Positions 1-6,250 of a stretch of DNA of 13,409 bases are shown in pieces. Origin of the DNA: JBBDXS01 sp964418365 (GTDB lineage: Bacteria > Chloroflexota > Dehalococcoidia > DSTF01 > RBG-16-68-14); assembly GCA_964418365.1 (NCBI GenBank), contig CAYQLM010000084.1:1-13409 (forward strand). Reading direction: 5' to 3'. The position numbers and the translations under genes are program-made. The stretch's first letter is position 1. The number at the start of each line of letters is the position of its first letter. The notes below the pieces were generated by a model. The model saw only the letters and a list, made by a program, of their open reading frames with translations. It was not told where the DNA came from and did no database searches.

Positions 1-143
1 TGGGCGTGGGGCCGCAGGCCGTCGGCGGGCTGAACACGGCGCTGGCGGTGAACATTGAGACGTACCCGACGCACATCACAGCGCTGCCTGTGGCGGTCAA
101 CCTACAGTGCCACAGCGCGAGGCTCAAGGAAGCGGAGCTGTAG
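1..143 (+). CDS. Fumarate hydratase class I, alpha subunit (C-terminal end only)
   Basis: The window opens inside this gene; the reading frame begins at base 3 and ends with TAG at 141-143, leaving 46 residues. The visible end contains GVGPQAVGGLNTALAVNIE, then YPTHITALPVAVNLQCHSAR, which matches the C-terminus of the alpha (TtdA/FumA-N) subunit of two-subunit class I fumarases and L-tartrate dehydratases. The Cys of the QCHSAR motif corresponds to a conserved iron-sulfur cluster ligand in this family. The enzyme interconverts fumarate and malate in the cytoplasm and needs a beta subunit, which is encoded at 1083-1718 on the same strand. Fumarase versus another hydro-lyase of the family cannot be settled from this fragment. 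A G4/hairpin repeat starts within 10 bases of the stop codon. Confidence 0.85.
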   Translation, partial: GVGPQAVGGLNTALAVNIETYPTHITALPVAVNLQCHSARLKEAEL

Positions 144-150
144 CAATGCT

Positions 151-249
151 TGTCTTTCCCACCCACCCACCCAGAGAAGTCATTTGCATTTGGGGGGACA
201 CCCCCCAAGCCCCCCGCCAGAGGGGGCTAACCCCCTCTGCACTCCCCCA
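151..249 (+). repeat. G4/hairpin modular repeat, copy 1
   Basis: One of four related elements in the window. It has three parts. First, four C-tracts separated by single A bases (158-172), so the opposite strand reads GGGTGGGTGGGTGGG, a textbook single-nucleotide-loop G-quadruplex motif. Second, a hairpin TTGGGGGG-ACA-CCCCCCAA. Third, a hairpin CAGAGGGGG-CTAA-CCCCCTCTG followed by CACTCCCCC. It lies just downstream of the fumarase alpha gene, where it could act in transcript termination or 3'-end stability. Function is inference; the repeat structure is directly visible. Confidence 0.85.
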
Positions 250-260
250 GGCTGAGACCC

Positions 261-560
261 GTGGCTGAGCGGCGGATTGTCACGCCGCCGAAGCAGCCGG
301 ACGCGGAGCCGGTGTGCCTGCTCGATAGGGAGTGGGCGGAGCGGCGGCAGGAGTCGCCCGGCCCGTTTCTCGACCTTGCGCAGCGCATAGACATCGATAA
401 CGGCGCTGAGTTTCGATTCGAGGCGGCTGGCGGCATGTGGGAGCGCGTTGAGACGTTCGTCGCAGAGGAGCGCGAGTGCTGCCCCTTCTTCGCATTCGAG
501 CAGTGGGAGGAAGGCGGTGCGGTGGTGCTCAGGATCTTTCGACCCCGGGAGGAACAGTGA
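261..560 (+). CDS. Small ECCPF-motif protein of unknown function
   Basis: A 99-residue acidic protein starting at GTG 261; no in-frame ATG lies upstream, and the preceding bases are repeat DNA, so this start is the most economical but lacks a clear Shine-Dalgarno. The central segment FVAEERECCPFFAFE resembles the RFVxxERxCCPFF motif of small uncharacterised bacterial proteins often found near metal or redox genes. The vicinal Cys pair (about residues 73-74) could bind metal or undergo redox chemistry, but this is inference. The usual continuation after the motif (a GPEG-like end in relatives I remember) is absent; the protein ends in RPREEQ, so the C-terminus may be shortened. Its place between the two fumarase subunits gives no firm functional link. 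Confidence 0.6.
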   Translation: MAERRIVTPPKQPDAEPVCLLDREWAERRQESPGPFLDLAQRIDIDNGAEFRFEAAGGMWERVETFVAEERECCPFFAFEQWEEGGAVVLRIFRPREEQ

Positions 561-562
561 AG

Positions 563-593
563 GGGTTCGAGGCTCGAAGTTCGAGGCTCGACG
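563..593 (+). repeat. Short TTCGAGGCTCGA-type direct repeat
   Basis: The gap between the ECCPF gene and the cupin gene holds two tandem copies of GTTCGAGGCTCGA joined by AG. The same kind of sequence, on the opposite strand, makes up part of the linker of the ThiS-ThiO reading frame at about 10272-10318. It looks like a simple dispersed repeat rather than a regulatory site. Confidence 0.55.
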
Positions 594-608
594 GTCGGCC
601 GGCGTTCG

Positions 609-998
609 ATGGCTGAGCTGCGCGTCGTGCGGCCGCACGAGCGCGACAAGGGTACGGCGCAGACGCCCGGCATGCAGCGCGAGGCCGGCGTTGCGGCGTC
701 GACGGTCGGCGCGGAGAAGATCTGGGTCGGCCACGTGACGATGGCGCCGGGTGCAACGTCGGGCGTGCACCACCACGGGCCGGTCGAGAGCAGCATCTAC
801 GTTATCGCGGGACGGGCGCGCTTTCGCTTCGGCGCGAAGCTCGAGCACGAGGTCGAGGTCGGCCCGGGCGACTTCGTCTACGTGCCGCCCGAGGCGATCC
901 ATCAGGAGCTGAACGTCGACCGGAACGCGCCGGTCGAGATGATCGTCGCGCGCGACGGGCAGGAGAACGTCGTGGTGAACGTGGACGGCTTCGGATAA
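609..998 (+). CDS. Cupin-domain protein
   Basis: A 129-residue single-domain cupin. Cupin motif 1 is GVHHHGPVESSIYVIAG (residues about 52-68), with the His, His and Glu expected for metal binding, and motif 2 is PGDFVYVPPEAIHQELN (about 84-100), with the second His. The segment between them is of normal length for a small cupin. Such proteins fold as a beta barrel and may be dioxygenases, isomerases or ligand-binding proteins; substrate cannot be read from this sequence. The ATG at 609 is chosen because the conserved fold is complete downstream and repeat DNA precedes it; no strong ribosome-binding site is visible. It sits between fumarase alpha and beta genes on the same strand, with repeat DNA on both sides. 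Confidence 0.85.
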   Translation: MAELRVVRPHERDKGTAQTPGMQREAGVAASTVGAEKIWVGHVTMAPGATSGVHHHGPVESSIYVIAGRARFRFGAKLEHEVEVGPGDFVYVPPEAIHQELNVDRNAPVEMIVARDGQENVVVNVDGFG

Positions 999-1020
999 GG
1001 GGCGTTGAGCGCGAGGGACC

Positions 1021-1071
1021 AGATTCCTCGCGGAGTTTATCCTGAGCAGCGCCGAAGGGCTCGGAGTGACA
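1021..1071 (+). repeat. Interspersed repeat AGATTCCTCG...CTCGGAGTGACAG, copy a
   Basis: One of five relatives in the window that begin AGATTCCTCG or close to it and end with CTCGGAATGACAG or close to it. This is a long version with an internal TTTATCCTGAGCAGCG segment. The others are at 7047-7074, 9081-9137, 10621-10649 and 10672-10719. Repeats of this type, which read as HSERSEES in one frame of the reverse strand, are frequent between genes in several bacterial lineages (remembered, not checked). This copy fills the gap between the cupin and fumarase beta genes. Confidence 0.75.
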
Positions 1072-1082
1072 GGGAGTTAGCC

Positions 1083-1718
1083 ATGCCAATCGAAGAGAAG
1101 AACGGCGAGATTCGCATCAGCGCGCCGCTGACCGACGACGACATCGCGAAGCTGCGCGCGGGGCAGCACGTGAAGTTCTACGGCACGATCTACACGTCGC
1201 GCGACGCGGCGCACAAACGCATGATCCAGGCGGCAGAGAAGGGCGAGGCGCTGCCGTTCGACCTGAAGGGGCAGATCGTCTACTACGTGGGGCCATCGCC
1301 GGCGCGGCCGGGGCGGATCATCGGCTCCGCCGGCCCGACGACGTCGATGCGCATGGACCCGTTCACGCCCAAGCTGCTGGAGCTGGGCGTGAAGATGACG
1401 ATCGGCAAGGGCGGGCGCGGCGCGCGCGTGCAGCGGGCGCTGCGCGAGAACAAGTCGGCGTACTGCCTGGCGATCGGCGGGGCGGGGGCGCTGCTCTCGA
1501 AGACGATCCGCAAGATGGACGTGATTGCGTACGAGGACCTCGGCACGGAGTCGATCAAGAGGCTCGAGGTCGATGGCTTCCCGGCCATTGTCTGCTGCGA
1601 TATGTACGGCGGCGACCTGCTGCTGCTCGGCAAGGAGCAGTGGCGGCAGAGCGAGAAGCTCGGCTCGTACGTGCCGGTCGCGCCGCTAGCTGAGGACTCG
1701 GACGGCGGGGGCAGCTGA
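1083..1718 (+). CDS. Fumarate hydratase class I, beta subunit
   Basis: A 211-residue protein of the Fe-S hydro-lyase C-terminal (beta) family, partner of the alpha subunit ending at 143. Diagnostic stretches are GPTTSMRMDPFTPKLLELGV (about residues 84-103), the following MTIGKGGRGA, AYCLAIGGAGALL, and the late VDGFPAIVCCDMYGGDL. These correspond to the substrate-binding swivelling domain; the alpha subunit carries the 4Fe-4S cluster. The length is normal for a separate beta subunit. The frame is open further upstream to 1005, but that part is repeat DNA (1021-1071); ATG 1083 is preferred because it has AGGGAG about six bases before it and the conserved domain starts soon after. The subunits are usually adjacent; here two genes and two repeats lie between them. 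Tartrate dehydratase is an alternative activity. Confidence 0.88.
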   Translation: MPIEEKNGEIRISAPLTDDDIAKLRAGQHVKFYGTIYTSRDAAHKRMIQAAEKGEALPFDLKGQIVYYVGPSPARPGRIIGSAGPTTSMRMDPFTPKLLELGVKMTIGKGGRGARVQRALRENKSAYCLAIGGAGALLSKTIRKMDVIAYEDLGTESIKRLEVDGFPAIVCCDMYGGDLLLLGKEQWRQSEKLGSYVPVAPLAEDSDGGGS

Positions 1719-2080
1719 GCTGAGGGCCAGGGGCTAGATGAGTATGAGAGATCTGTTGGAGCGCGCACCACCATCATCTGCAATCGACTGAGCTGGGCCG
1801 GCGCGGGGAGGGAGCACAGGCGTCTGCTCGGCTCCTTGCCGAGACCACCGACGACGGAGTGCAGATCGCCGTCTCGGCAAGCCACGACTCGAAGATCCGA
1901 CGCGTCAAGCTGCTATGGTCGGCCTGCCAGATGTGGTGGACAGAGTGTAGAGAATCTGACGCACGAGTGCAGGGACCAGCCCTTGCCAGCGCGTGCAGAT
2001 GAGATATGCTGCTCTGCTAGCGCGGCGTACGAGCGCCGGCGCAAACTACGGACCCTGTATCGAGACCCTGAGGCCGGAGA
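1719..2080. other. Intergenic region, no convincing gene
   Basis: About 360 bases before the ATP-grasp gene. A short GAGGGCCAGGGG remnant of the dispersed GGGCCA repeat lies at 1722-1733. An ATG at 1738 opens a frame of only 17 codons. A longer TTG-initiated frame (1836-2084) overlaps the ATP-grasp start codon but has mixed composition, many Cys and Arg residues and no recognisable domain. I treat it as unproven. Confidence 0.5.
1983..2010 (+). promoter_or_regulatory. Possible weak promoter for the ATP-grasp gene
   Basis: TTGCCA (1983-1988) and TATGCT (2005-2010) are separated by 16 bases, giving a plausible sigma70-like match about 70 bases before the ATP-grasp start. It is the best match I found in this gap but imperfect at both boxes. 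Confidence 0.3.
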
Positions 2081-3076
2081 TTGATACTTATTGTCACCGA
2101 GCCGTTCGATCCACACGTTGACCATGTGGTGCCGGAACTCGAGCGCCGCGATATCCCCTATCAGCGCATTCACCTATCGGACTTCCCATCGAACGGGACG
2201 GTGACAATAATATTTGGGGGATCTTTAGACCGCGGTCTACTCGTAGCGAGGGACCAGACTATCGAGCTGAACCAACTTACTTCCGTGTGGTTGCGCCGAC
2301 GCCCACGATTCGGGATGCCCGACTCCATGGGGCACGAGGAACGGCTGGTCGCTGAAGAGGAGTGCCGTTCGCTGTTGCGGGGTCTCTGGCGATCACTGCC
2401 ACATGTAGTTTGGGTCTCGCATCCAGATGCGATCGCGGCGGCTGACGCGAAACCTGAGCAGTTGCGACGAGCCCGTGATCTAGGCTTCTCAGTTCCTCGA
2501 ACCTGCTTCTCGAACGACCCGGAACAGATTCGCACTTTCTGTTCGACCCTCGGTGGTCCAGACGCCGTCGTCTACAAGCCCTTTAATCCGATGATGTTCC
2601 GCATGCCGGGAGACAAGTACACGGGCGTGGTTTACGCGACCCGCCTTTCAGAGAGAGACCTTGACCGCTTAGACGAAGTACGTCTGTGCCCAGGGATCTT
2701 TCAAGAACGCGTTCCCAAGAGGCGCGACATCCGGGTCACCGTCTTCGGGGATCGGGTGTTCGCAGTTGGGATCGAGTCGCAGAACAGGGGAGCCACCGCC
2801 GAGGACTGGCGGGCCTACCCCTGGTCGGATCCCAGCCAGTTTCCCGAGCACCTGGCCTTGGAGATTGACTCGTCGCTGGCAGACAGATGCGTAGAGCTGG
2901 TCCAGTCGTACGGCCTATCCTTTGGCGCCATTGACTTAGTAGAATCGTCGCAGGGCGAATTCATATTCTTGGAGATCAATCCCAATGGCCAGTGGGCATG
3001 GATTGAGGAAAGAACTGGCCTTCCGATGAGGAATGCGCTGGTGGATCTGCTCGCTCGCAGCCACAGTCCCAGTTGA
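2081..3076 (+). CDS. ATP-grasp peptide ligase of the graspetide (MvdD/TgmB-like) type
   Basis: A 331-residue ATP-grasp protein resembling the ribosomal-peptide maturases that form side-chain ester or amide bonds in microviridin-type peptides (graspetides). Visible in order: N-terminal pre-ATP-grasp strand ILIVTEPFDPHVDHVVPEL (residues 2-20); SVWLRRRPRF (68-77), matching the usual VWYRRP segment; WVSHPDAIAAADAKPEQLRRA (from about 111) and GFSVPRT, typical of the central linker; VVYKP (163-167) with the ATP-binding Lys; VPKRRDIRVTVFGDRVFAVG (211-230); and FLEINPNGQWAWIEE (296-310) with the Mg-binding Glu and Asn. Length is normal for the family. TTG 2081 is chosen because the conserved N-terminus begins there and TGAGG lies seven bases upstream. 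Third-position GC is lower than in neighbours, suggesting acquisition. The substrate is probably a nearby peptide; the following gene is the leading candidate. A different carboxylate-amine ligase cannot be excluded. Confidence 0.85.
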   Translation: MILIVTEPFDPHVDHVVPELERRDIPYQRIHLSDFPSNGTVTIIFGGSLDRGLLVARDQTIELNQLTSVWLRRRPRFGMPDSMGHEERLVAEEECRSLLRGLWRSLPHVVWVSHPDAIAAADAKPEQLRRARDLGFSVPRTCFSNDPEQIRTFCSTLGGPDAVVYKPFNPMMFRMPGDKYTGVVYATRLSERDLDRLDEVRLCPGIFQERVPKRRDIRVTVFGDRVFAVGIESQNRGATAEDWRAYPWSDPSQFPEHLALEIDSSLADRCVELVQSYGLSFGAIDLVESSQGEFIFLEINPNGQWAWIEERTGLPMRNALVDLLARSHSPS

Positions 3077-3097
3077 ATCCGAAAGGAGCTTGGTACG

Positions 3098-3769
3098 ATG
3101 CCGCGCTCGTCAAGCAAGCCGCAGAGGCTATTTGCCAAGGCATTTGTGAAATTGCAGGAGCCGCCTGTAATTGACGTAGAGGCCAGACCTGATGGGAGCG
3201 TCCGGATCCTCCCTGGCAAGTTCCGCGTCGGAACTCAGGCAGAGACTGGCACCACTACTGGCTATACCTCTGTTCAGCTCACAGAATCACACATGGTGGT
3301 AGGTACCACATCGCAGTCAACTACCGCCACCACCACGTCGCAAGCGCTCCGCCTCGCTGGTGGCCGCAGGCTGGGTCCAGTCACTCTCACCTGGGAAGTC
3401 AACGCTGTCACCATGCCGCCGATGGGTGATCTGGCAAAGAATGTGCAGCCGATCCTCGATCCAATGAGCCCGATATCACGTGTGGACCTGGGCAAGATCG
3501 AGTTCTCTAACCCGCGAAATTTTCGCCAAGAGGTCGAGGAAGTGGTAGGCAGGCCACCCGAAGTGTGGGGTCGCCTGGGTGGCGTGTTTGCAGCCAATGA
3601 TCCGGATGATGACTCCGCTGGCGACACGGATCGAGAGACGTATGAGGACACGGACAAGGCGGGCGATGAGATGAGTGATGACGATTCCGATTCGGCGCCA
3701 ATCGTGCGGGAGGGCATCGTCCTGCCCTTCGAGGCGATTGGAGTGCGACCGCCATTCTCCAGAAAATGA
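3098..3769 (+). CDS. Unknown protein with acidic Asp/Glu/Thr/Ser tail; candidate ATP-grasp substrate
   Basis: I do not recognise the family of this 223-residue protein. It starts 21 bases after the ATP-grasp stop, with AAAGGAG upstream, so the two are almost certainly co-transcribed. Visible regions: a basic N-terminus with a predicted amphipathic helix LFAKAFVKLQ (11-20), loosely like the PFFARFL leader motif of microviridin precursors; a Thr/Ser-rich segment (46-82); a beta-strand-like middle (94-140); and a strongly acidic tract at 168-199 with two imperfect units, DTDRETYE and DTDKAGDE, then SDDDSDS; the end is neutral to basic. No signal peptide or membrane helix is seen. An acid- and hydroxyl-rich tail next to an ATP-grasp ligase fits a precursor in which acidic side chains would be joined to Thr, Ser or Lys, but it is longer than usual precursors. 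It could instead be a partner protein. Confidence 0.7.
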   Translation: MPRSSSKPQRLFAKAFVKLQEPPVIDVEARPDGSVRILPGKFRVGTQAETGTTTGYTSVQLTESHMVVGTTSQSTTATTTSQALRLAGGRRLGPVTLTWEVNAVTMPPMGDLAKNVQPILDPMSPISRVDLGKIEFSNPRNFRQEVEEVVGRPPEVWGRLGGVFAANDPDDDSAGDTDRETYEDTDKAGDEMSDDDSDSAPIVREGIVLPFEAIGVRPPFSRK

Positions 3770-4245
3770 GTCTACGTTTCCTCCTTCCGCTCACCTAGGC
3801 TTCAGCCACAGAGCTTTCGCCGCGCCCAGGGACCGCCCTTGCGGACGCTATCGGCGCATAGTGAAATATTCCGCTGCTAGCTCCCGGGCCCGAGAATCGT
3901 AAACCGACAGTCAGCGGGAGAGAGCTCTGACCCAGAGCCTGCTGTACGACCCCATCGGTTCCATTGGAGGGTCCGGCGCTGTCTGTGATCTCATTAAACG
4001 GGACAGCCGCTAGTATTGCGGGGACTGAATTTCTGTCGCTAGTGACTGGAATGCGCAATCGTACAGCTGGCCAGGGGCCAAGGGCCCAGGGCCAAGAAAC
4101 ATCCCGAGGTTTTTGCCTGAGGCGGAGAAACCGGCAGCTTCGATTTCGAGCAGGCCTGAAGCGCTCGCAGCTATGTAGACAGGGCGCATGGCCACCCCCT
4201 ACGACTCTTCGCCTTACGGGTTTCCCCTATCTTTGCCCGACCCTA
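3770..4245. other. Gene-poor region downstream of the ATP-grasp locus
   Basis: About 475 bases without a supportable gene. A small hairpin GCTCTG-ACC-CAGAGC (3924-3938) lacks a following T-run and is at best a weak terminator for the ATP-grasp locus. A dispersed repeat GCCAGGGGCCAAGGGCCCAG starts at 4069. Frames of 60 to 110 codons here have no domain, no ribosome-binding site and no codon bias. Base composition is less GC-rich than the flanking genes, as in the ATP-grasp island. Confidence 0.5.
4069..4096 (+). repeat. GGGGCCAAGGGCC-type dispersed repeat
   Basis: Short run of GGCCA/AGGG units, the same family as the longer array at 6835-6997 and the insert at 10236-10268. Confidence 0.6.
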
Positions 4246-4275
4246 TTGACAGGCCAAGCACGGGCGTTCTATAGT
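4246..4275 (+). promoter_or_regulatory. Strong sigma70-type promoter
   Basis: Perfect -35 TTGACA (4246-4251), an 18-base spacer and -10 TATAGT (4270-4275). The expected transcript start is near 4282, about 33 bases before the ATG of the 32-codon reading frame at 4315. This is the best promoter match I found in the window. Confidence 0.75.
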
Positions 4276-4314
4276 ACGCATGTACGGTAGGACATACATT
4301 CGAGAGGGAAGCAG

Positions 4315-4413
4315 ATGCCATTTGCACTCACCCTGGTTACCGTCCTGATGCTCTCCAGCGCCTATCTCTTTCACCAGTGGTATACGGGCGACCTTCGTGA
4401 TCCCCGTCCGTAG
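4315..4413 (+). CDS. Predicted 32-aa membrane microprotein
   Basis: A 32-codon frame running from ATG 4315 to TAG 4411. It has a polar end of only two residues, then a hydrophobic stretch FALTLVTVLMLSSAYLF (about residues 3-19), and then a polar tail HQWYTGDLRDPRP. This suggests a single membrane-spanning or membrane-associated helix. Support that it is real: a consensus promoter ends 40 bases upstream, GAGAGGG lies six to eight bases before the ATG, and an 8-bp GC-rich hairpin begins three bases after the stop codon. Together these form a complete small transcription unit. I know of no family for it. A non-coding RNA that happens to contain the frame, or a leader peptide, is the alternative. 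Confidence 0.6.
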   Translation: MPFALTLVTVLMLSSAYLFHQWYTGDLRDPRP

Positions 4414-4415
4414 CC

Positions 4416-4437
4416 CTTCGCCCTGACGCGGGCGAAG
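4416..4437 (+). terminator. Hairpin after the 32-aa frame, possible terminator
   Basis: CTTCGCCC (4416-4423) pairs perfectly with GGGCGAAG (4430-4437) across a six-base loop. The following CCTTCGTTCG is only weakly T-rich, so it is a non-canonical intrinsic terminator at best; its position right after a stop codon supports the call. Confidence 0.5.
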
Positions 4438-4529
4438 CCTTCGTTCGCGCGCCGGCCGCTATCGAGGCTGTGCGCTCCTCCCACCGCCGCTAGTCCGACC
4501 AGCGGCTCGCGCGCAGAACGAACCCCAGA

Positions 4530-4581
4530 AATGCCGCCCGGCGGACGCCCCCCATGCGCGTTCCCTCCGTCGGGCGGCATT
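4530..4581 (+). other. Long intergenic hairpin upstream of the DUF1786 gene
   Basis: AATGCCGCCCG (4530-4540) is a perfect inverted repeat of CGGGCGGCATT (4571-4581). Pairing continues inward through a G-U and then CGGA with TCCG, for 16 pairs around a 20-base loop. It lies about 70 bases before the DUF1786 start. It could be a bidirectional terminator closing off the microprotein unit, or a structured leader for the next operon; no T-run decides between these. Confidence 0.6.
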
Positions 4582-4648
4582 CCGGTTTCCGTGGGCGCTC
4601 CGCTGTATTATGTGAGCACAGCCCGCTCGAGCGTTGTGGAGCTCCGCG

Positions 4649-5761
4649 ATGCGCATCCTCGCCATCGACGTCGGCACTGGCACGCAGGACATCCTGCTCT
4701 TCGATAGCAGCGGCCCCGTCGAGAACTCCGTCAAGCTCGTCATGCCCAGCGCGACATCGATCGCGGCCGGGCGCATTCGCCGCGCGACGGCGACGCGACG
4801 GCCGGTGCTGCTGACCGGCGTGATTCAGGGCGGCGGGCCGTGCCACTGGGCACTCGAAGACCACCTGCGCGCCGGCTGCGCCGCCTACGCCACGCCCGAA
4901 GCGGCTCGCACTTTCGACGACGAGCTGGAGCGCGTCGAGGCGATGGGCGTGCGCGTCGTGAGCGAGGACGAAGCGAACGGCATCGACGCCGAGCGCATCG
5001 AGCTGCGCGACTTGGATCTCGCCGCGATCCGCACCGCCCTGGCCGCGTTCGACGTCTCGGCCGAGTTCGACGGCCTTGCGCTCGGCTGCCTCGACCACGG
5101 CGACGCGCCGCCAGGCACGTCGGACCGGCTGTTCCGCTTCGAGCACCTGCGCCGCGTCGTCGAGCGCGAGAACGACCTGCGCGCGTTCGCCTACCTGCCG
5201 TCGGAGCTACCGGAATACCTCACTCGCGCCCGGACGGTCGTCGCCAGCGCCGATGATGAAGGGCCAATCGTCTTCCTCGACACGGGGCCAGCCGCGGCGC
5301 TGGGCGCGCTGCAGGACCCGCGCGTCGCGGCGGCCGGCGAGCAGCTCGTGGTGAACCTGGGGAACATGCACGCGCTGGCGTTTCACCTGCGCGGCACGCG
5401 CATCGTGAGCCTGTACGAGCACCACACGGGCGAGATGTCGACGGAGCAGATCGAGGACTTCACGGCGCGCCTCATCGACGGCTCGCTCCGGCACGAGGAG
5501 GTCTTCGGCAGCAAGGGCCACGGCGTCTTCTATGCGCCGGAGAGCGCACACGGCGCCGACGGCGCGCCGAAGAGCGCGGAGCCCTTCCTGGCGGTAACGG
5601 GCCCGCAGCGCGGCCGGCTGCGCGGCAGCCGCCTGCGGCCCTACTTCGCGACGCCCCACGGCGACATGATGCTCAGCGGCTGCTTCGGCCTGCTGGTGGC
5701 ATTCGCGCACCGATACCCGGAGCACCGCGAAGAGATCGAACGCCCGCTGGGCGTGGCGTGA
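4649..5761 (+). CDS. DUF1786 family protein, actin-like ATPase fold
   Basis: A 370-residue protein that I assign to DUF1786, an uncharacterised family sometimes described as related to pyruvate formate-lyase activation. The N-terminus RILAIDVGTGTQDILLFDS (2-20) is a phosphate-binding loop of the actin/Hsp70/sugar-kinase fold. Other features are LTGVIQGGGPCHWALEDHL, GLALGCLDHGDAPPGTSDR, IVFLDTGPAAALGAL and LVVNLGNMHALAFHLRGTRI, followed by LYEHHTGEMS. The last two look like a second nucleotide-binding segment. Substrate and reaction are unknown. ATG 4649 is chosen because GGAG lies seven bases before it and the fold begins at residue 2; the frame extends to GTG/TTG codons upstream without support. 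Its stop overlaps the next start by four bases (GTGA), so the two genes are translationally coupled. Confidence 0.8.
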   Translation: MRILAIDVGTGTQDILLFDSSGPVENSVKLVMPSATSIAAGRIRRATATRRPVLLTGVIQGGGPCHWALEDHLRAGCAAYATPEAARTFDDELERVEAMGVRVVSEDEANGIDAERIELRDLDLAAIRTALAAFDVSAEFDGLALGCLDHGDAPPGTSDRLFRFEHLRRVVERENDLRAFAYLPSELPEYLTRARTVVASADDEGPIVFLDTGPAAALGALQDPRVAAAGEQLVVNLGNMHALAFHLRGTRIVSLYEHHTGEMSTEQIEDFTARLIDGSLRHEEVFGSKGHGVFYAPESAHGADGAPKSAEPFLAVTGPQRGRLRGSRLRPYFATPHGDMMLSGCFGLLVAFAHRYPEHREEIERPLGVA

Positions 5762-6102
5762 TCCGCACGGCCCGTGTGTACGACCCGCGGTCGAGGCGTG
5801 CGCCTCAGGCGGACTACCGGCTGCTCGTGATGCGGCGGTGGCCGCGCGGCGTGCGAAAGGACGCTATCGATGAGTGGCAGAAGGAGCTCGCGCCTAGCTT
5901 GTCGCTCCTCCAGTCATATCGAGCCGGACGCCTCACGTGGCCGGAGTTCACGCGGCGCTATCGAGCGGAGATGCGACAGAAGAAGGATCTCCTCGATTCG
6001 GTGCGCAAGCTATCGCGGCGGCGGACGGTGACGTTGCTCTGCGGATGCGAGGAGGAGTCGAGGTGCCACCGGGGGCTGCTCAAGAAACTGCTCGAGCAAT
6101 AG
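5758..6102 (+). CDS. DUF488 family protein
   Basis: A 114-residue basic protein with hallmarks of DUF488 (YeaO-like): RVYDPRSRR, then YRLLVMRRWPRGVRKDAIDEW (WPRG motif, about residues 30-33), the LAPSLSLLQSYRAGRLTWPEF segment, YRAEMRQKK, and a C-terminal VTLLCGCEEESRCHRGLLKKLL. The C-G-C and CHR at the end are conserved in many DUF488 proteins and suggest a metal-binding or catalytic site; activity is not established for the family as far as I know. The GTG start overlaps the DUF1786 stop codon in a GTGA arrangement. Two tandem hairpins follow the gene at 6154-6228. Confidence 0.85.
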   Translation: MIRTARVYDPRSRRAPQADYRLLVMRRWPRGVRKDAIDEWQKELAPSLSLLQSYRAGRLTWPEFTRRYRAEMRQKKDLLDSVRKLSRRRTVTLLCGCEEESRCHRGLLKKLLEQ

Positions 6103-6153
6103 GCAAGGGGGTCTGTTCGAGGTTTTGCGGCGCTATCGATCTAGAAGCGCAGC

Positions 6154-6228
6154 GGGCGGCCTGAAGGCCGCCCCTACATTTGCCGGGAGGATCGTAGAAA
6201 TGAGAAGGGCGACCACATTGGGTCGCCC
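6154..6228. terminator. Two tandem GGGCG hairpins between convergent genes
   Basis: Hairpin 1 is GGGCGGCC-TGAA-GGCCGCCC (6154-6173), followed by CTACATT. Hairpin 2 is GGGCGACC-ACATTG-GGTCGCCC (6207-6228), followed by CTACGTT. The stem changes at the same place in both arms (GGCC/GGCC versus GACC/GGTC) while the flank CCTACNTT stays, so they are two copies of one palindromic repeat. They lie between the convergent DUF488 gene and the minus-strand gene ending at 6251, a natural position for a bidirectional terminator. Confidence 0.6.
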
Positions 6229-6250
6229 CTACGTTACGGGCGGCGGTAGG

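Noticed and set aside
180..902. Long minus-strand frame opposite the ECCPF and cupin genes
   Set aside because: Antisense shadow of high-GC coding DNA; Arg/Ala-rich translation with no domain.
1836..2084. 82-codon TTG-initiated frame overlapping the ATP-grasp start codon, possible precursor peptide
   Set aside because: The TTGA overlap is suggestive of coupling, but the frame has a rare start, no ribosome-binding site, no domain and no graspetide-like core; kept only as an unproven possibility.
3924..3938. Terminator of the ATP-grasp locus
   Set aside because: Only a six-pair stem with no T-run, 155 bases after the stop codon; too weak to call.
3795..4058. 87-codon minus-strand frame in the gap after the ATP-grasp locus
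   Set aside because: No ribosome-binding site, no domain and no codon bias; likely chance.
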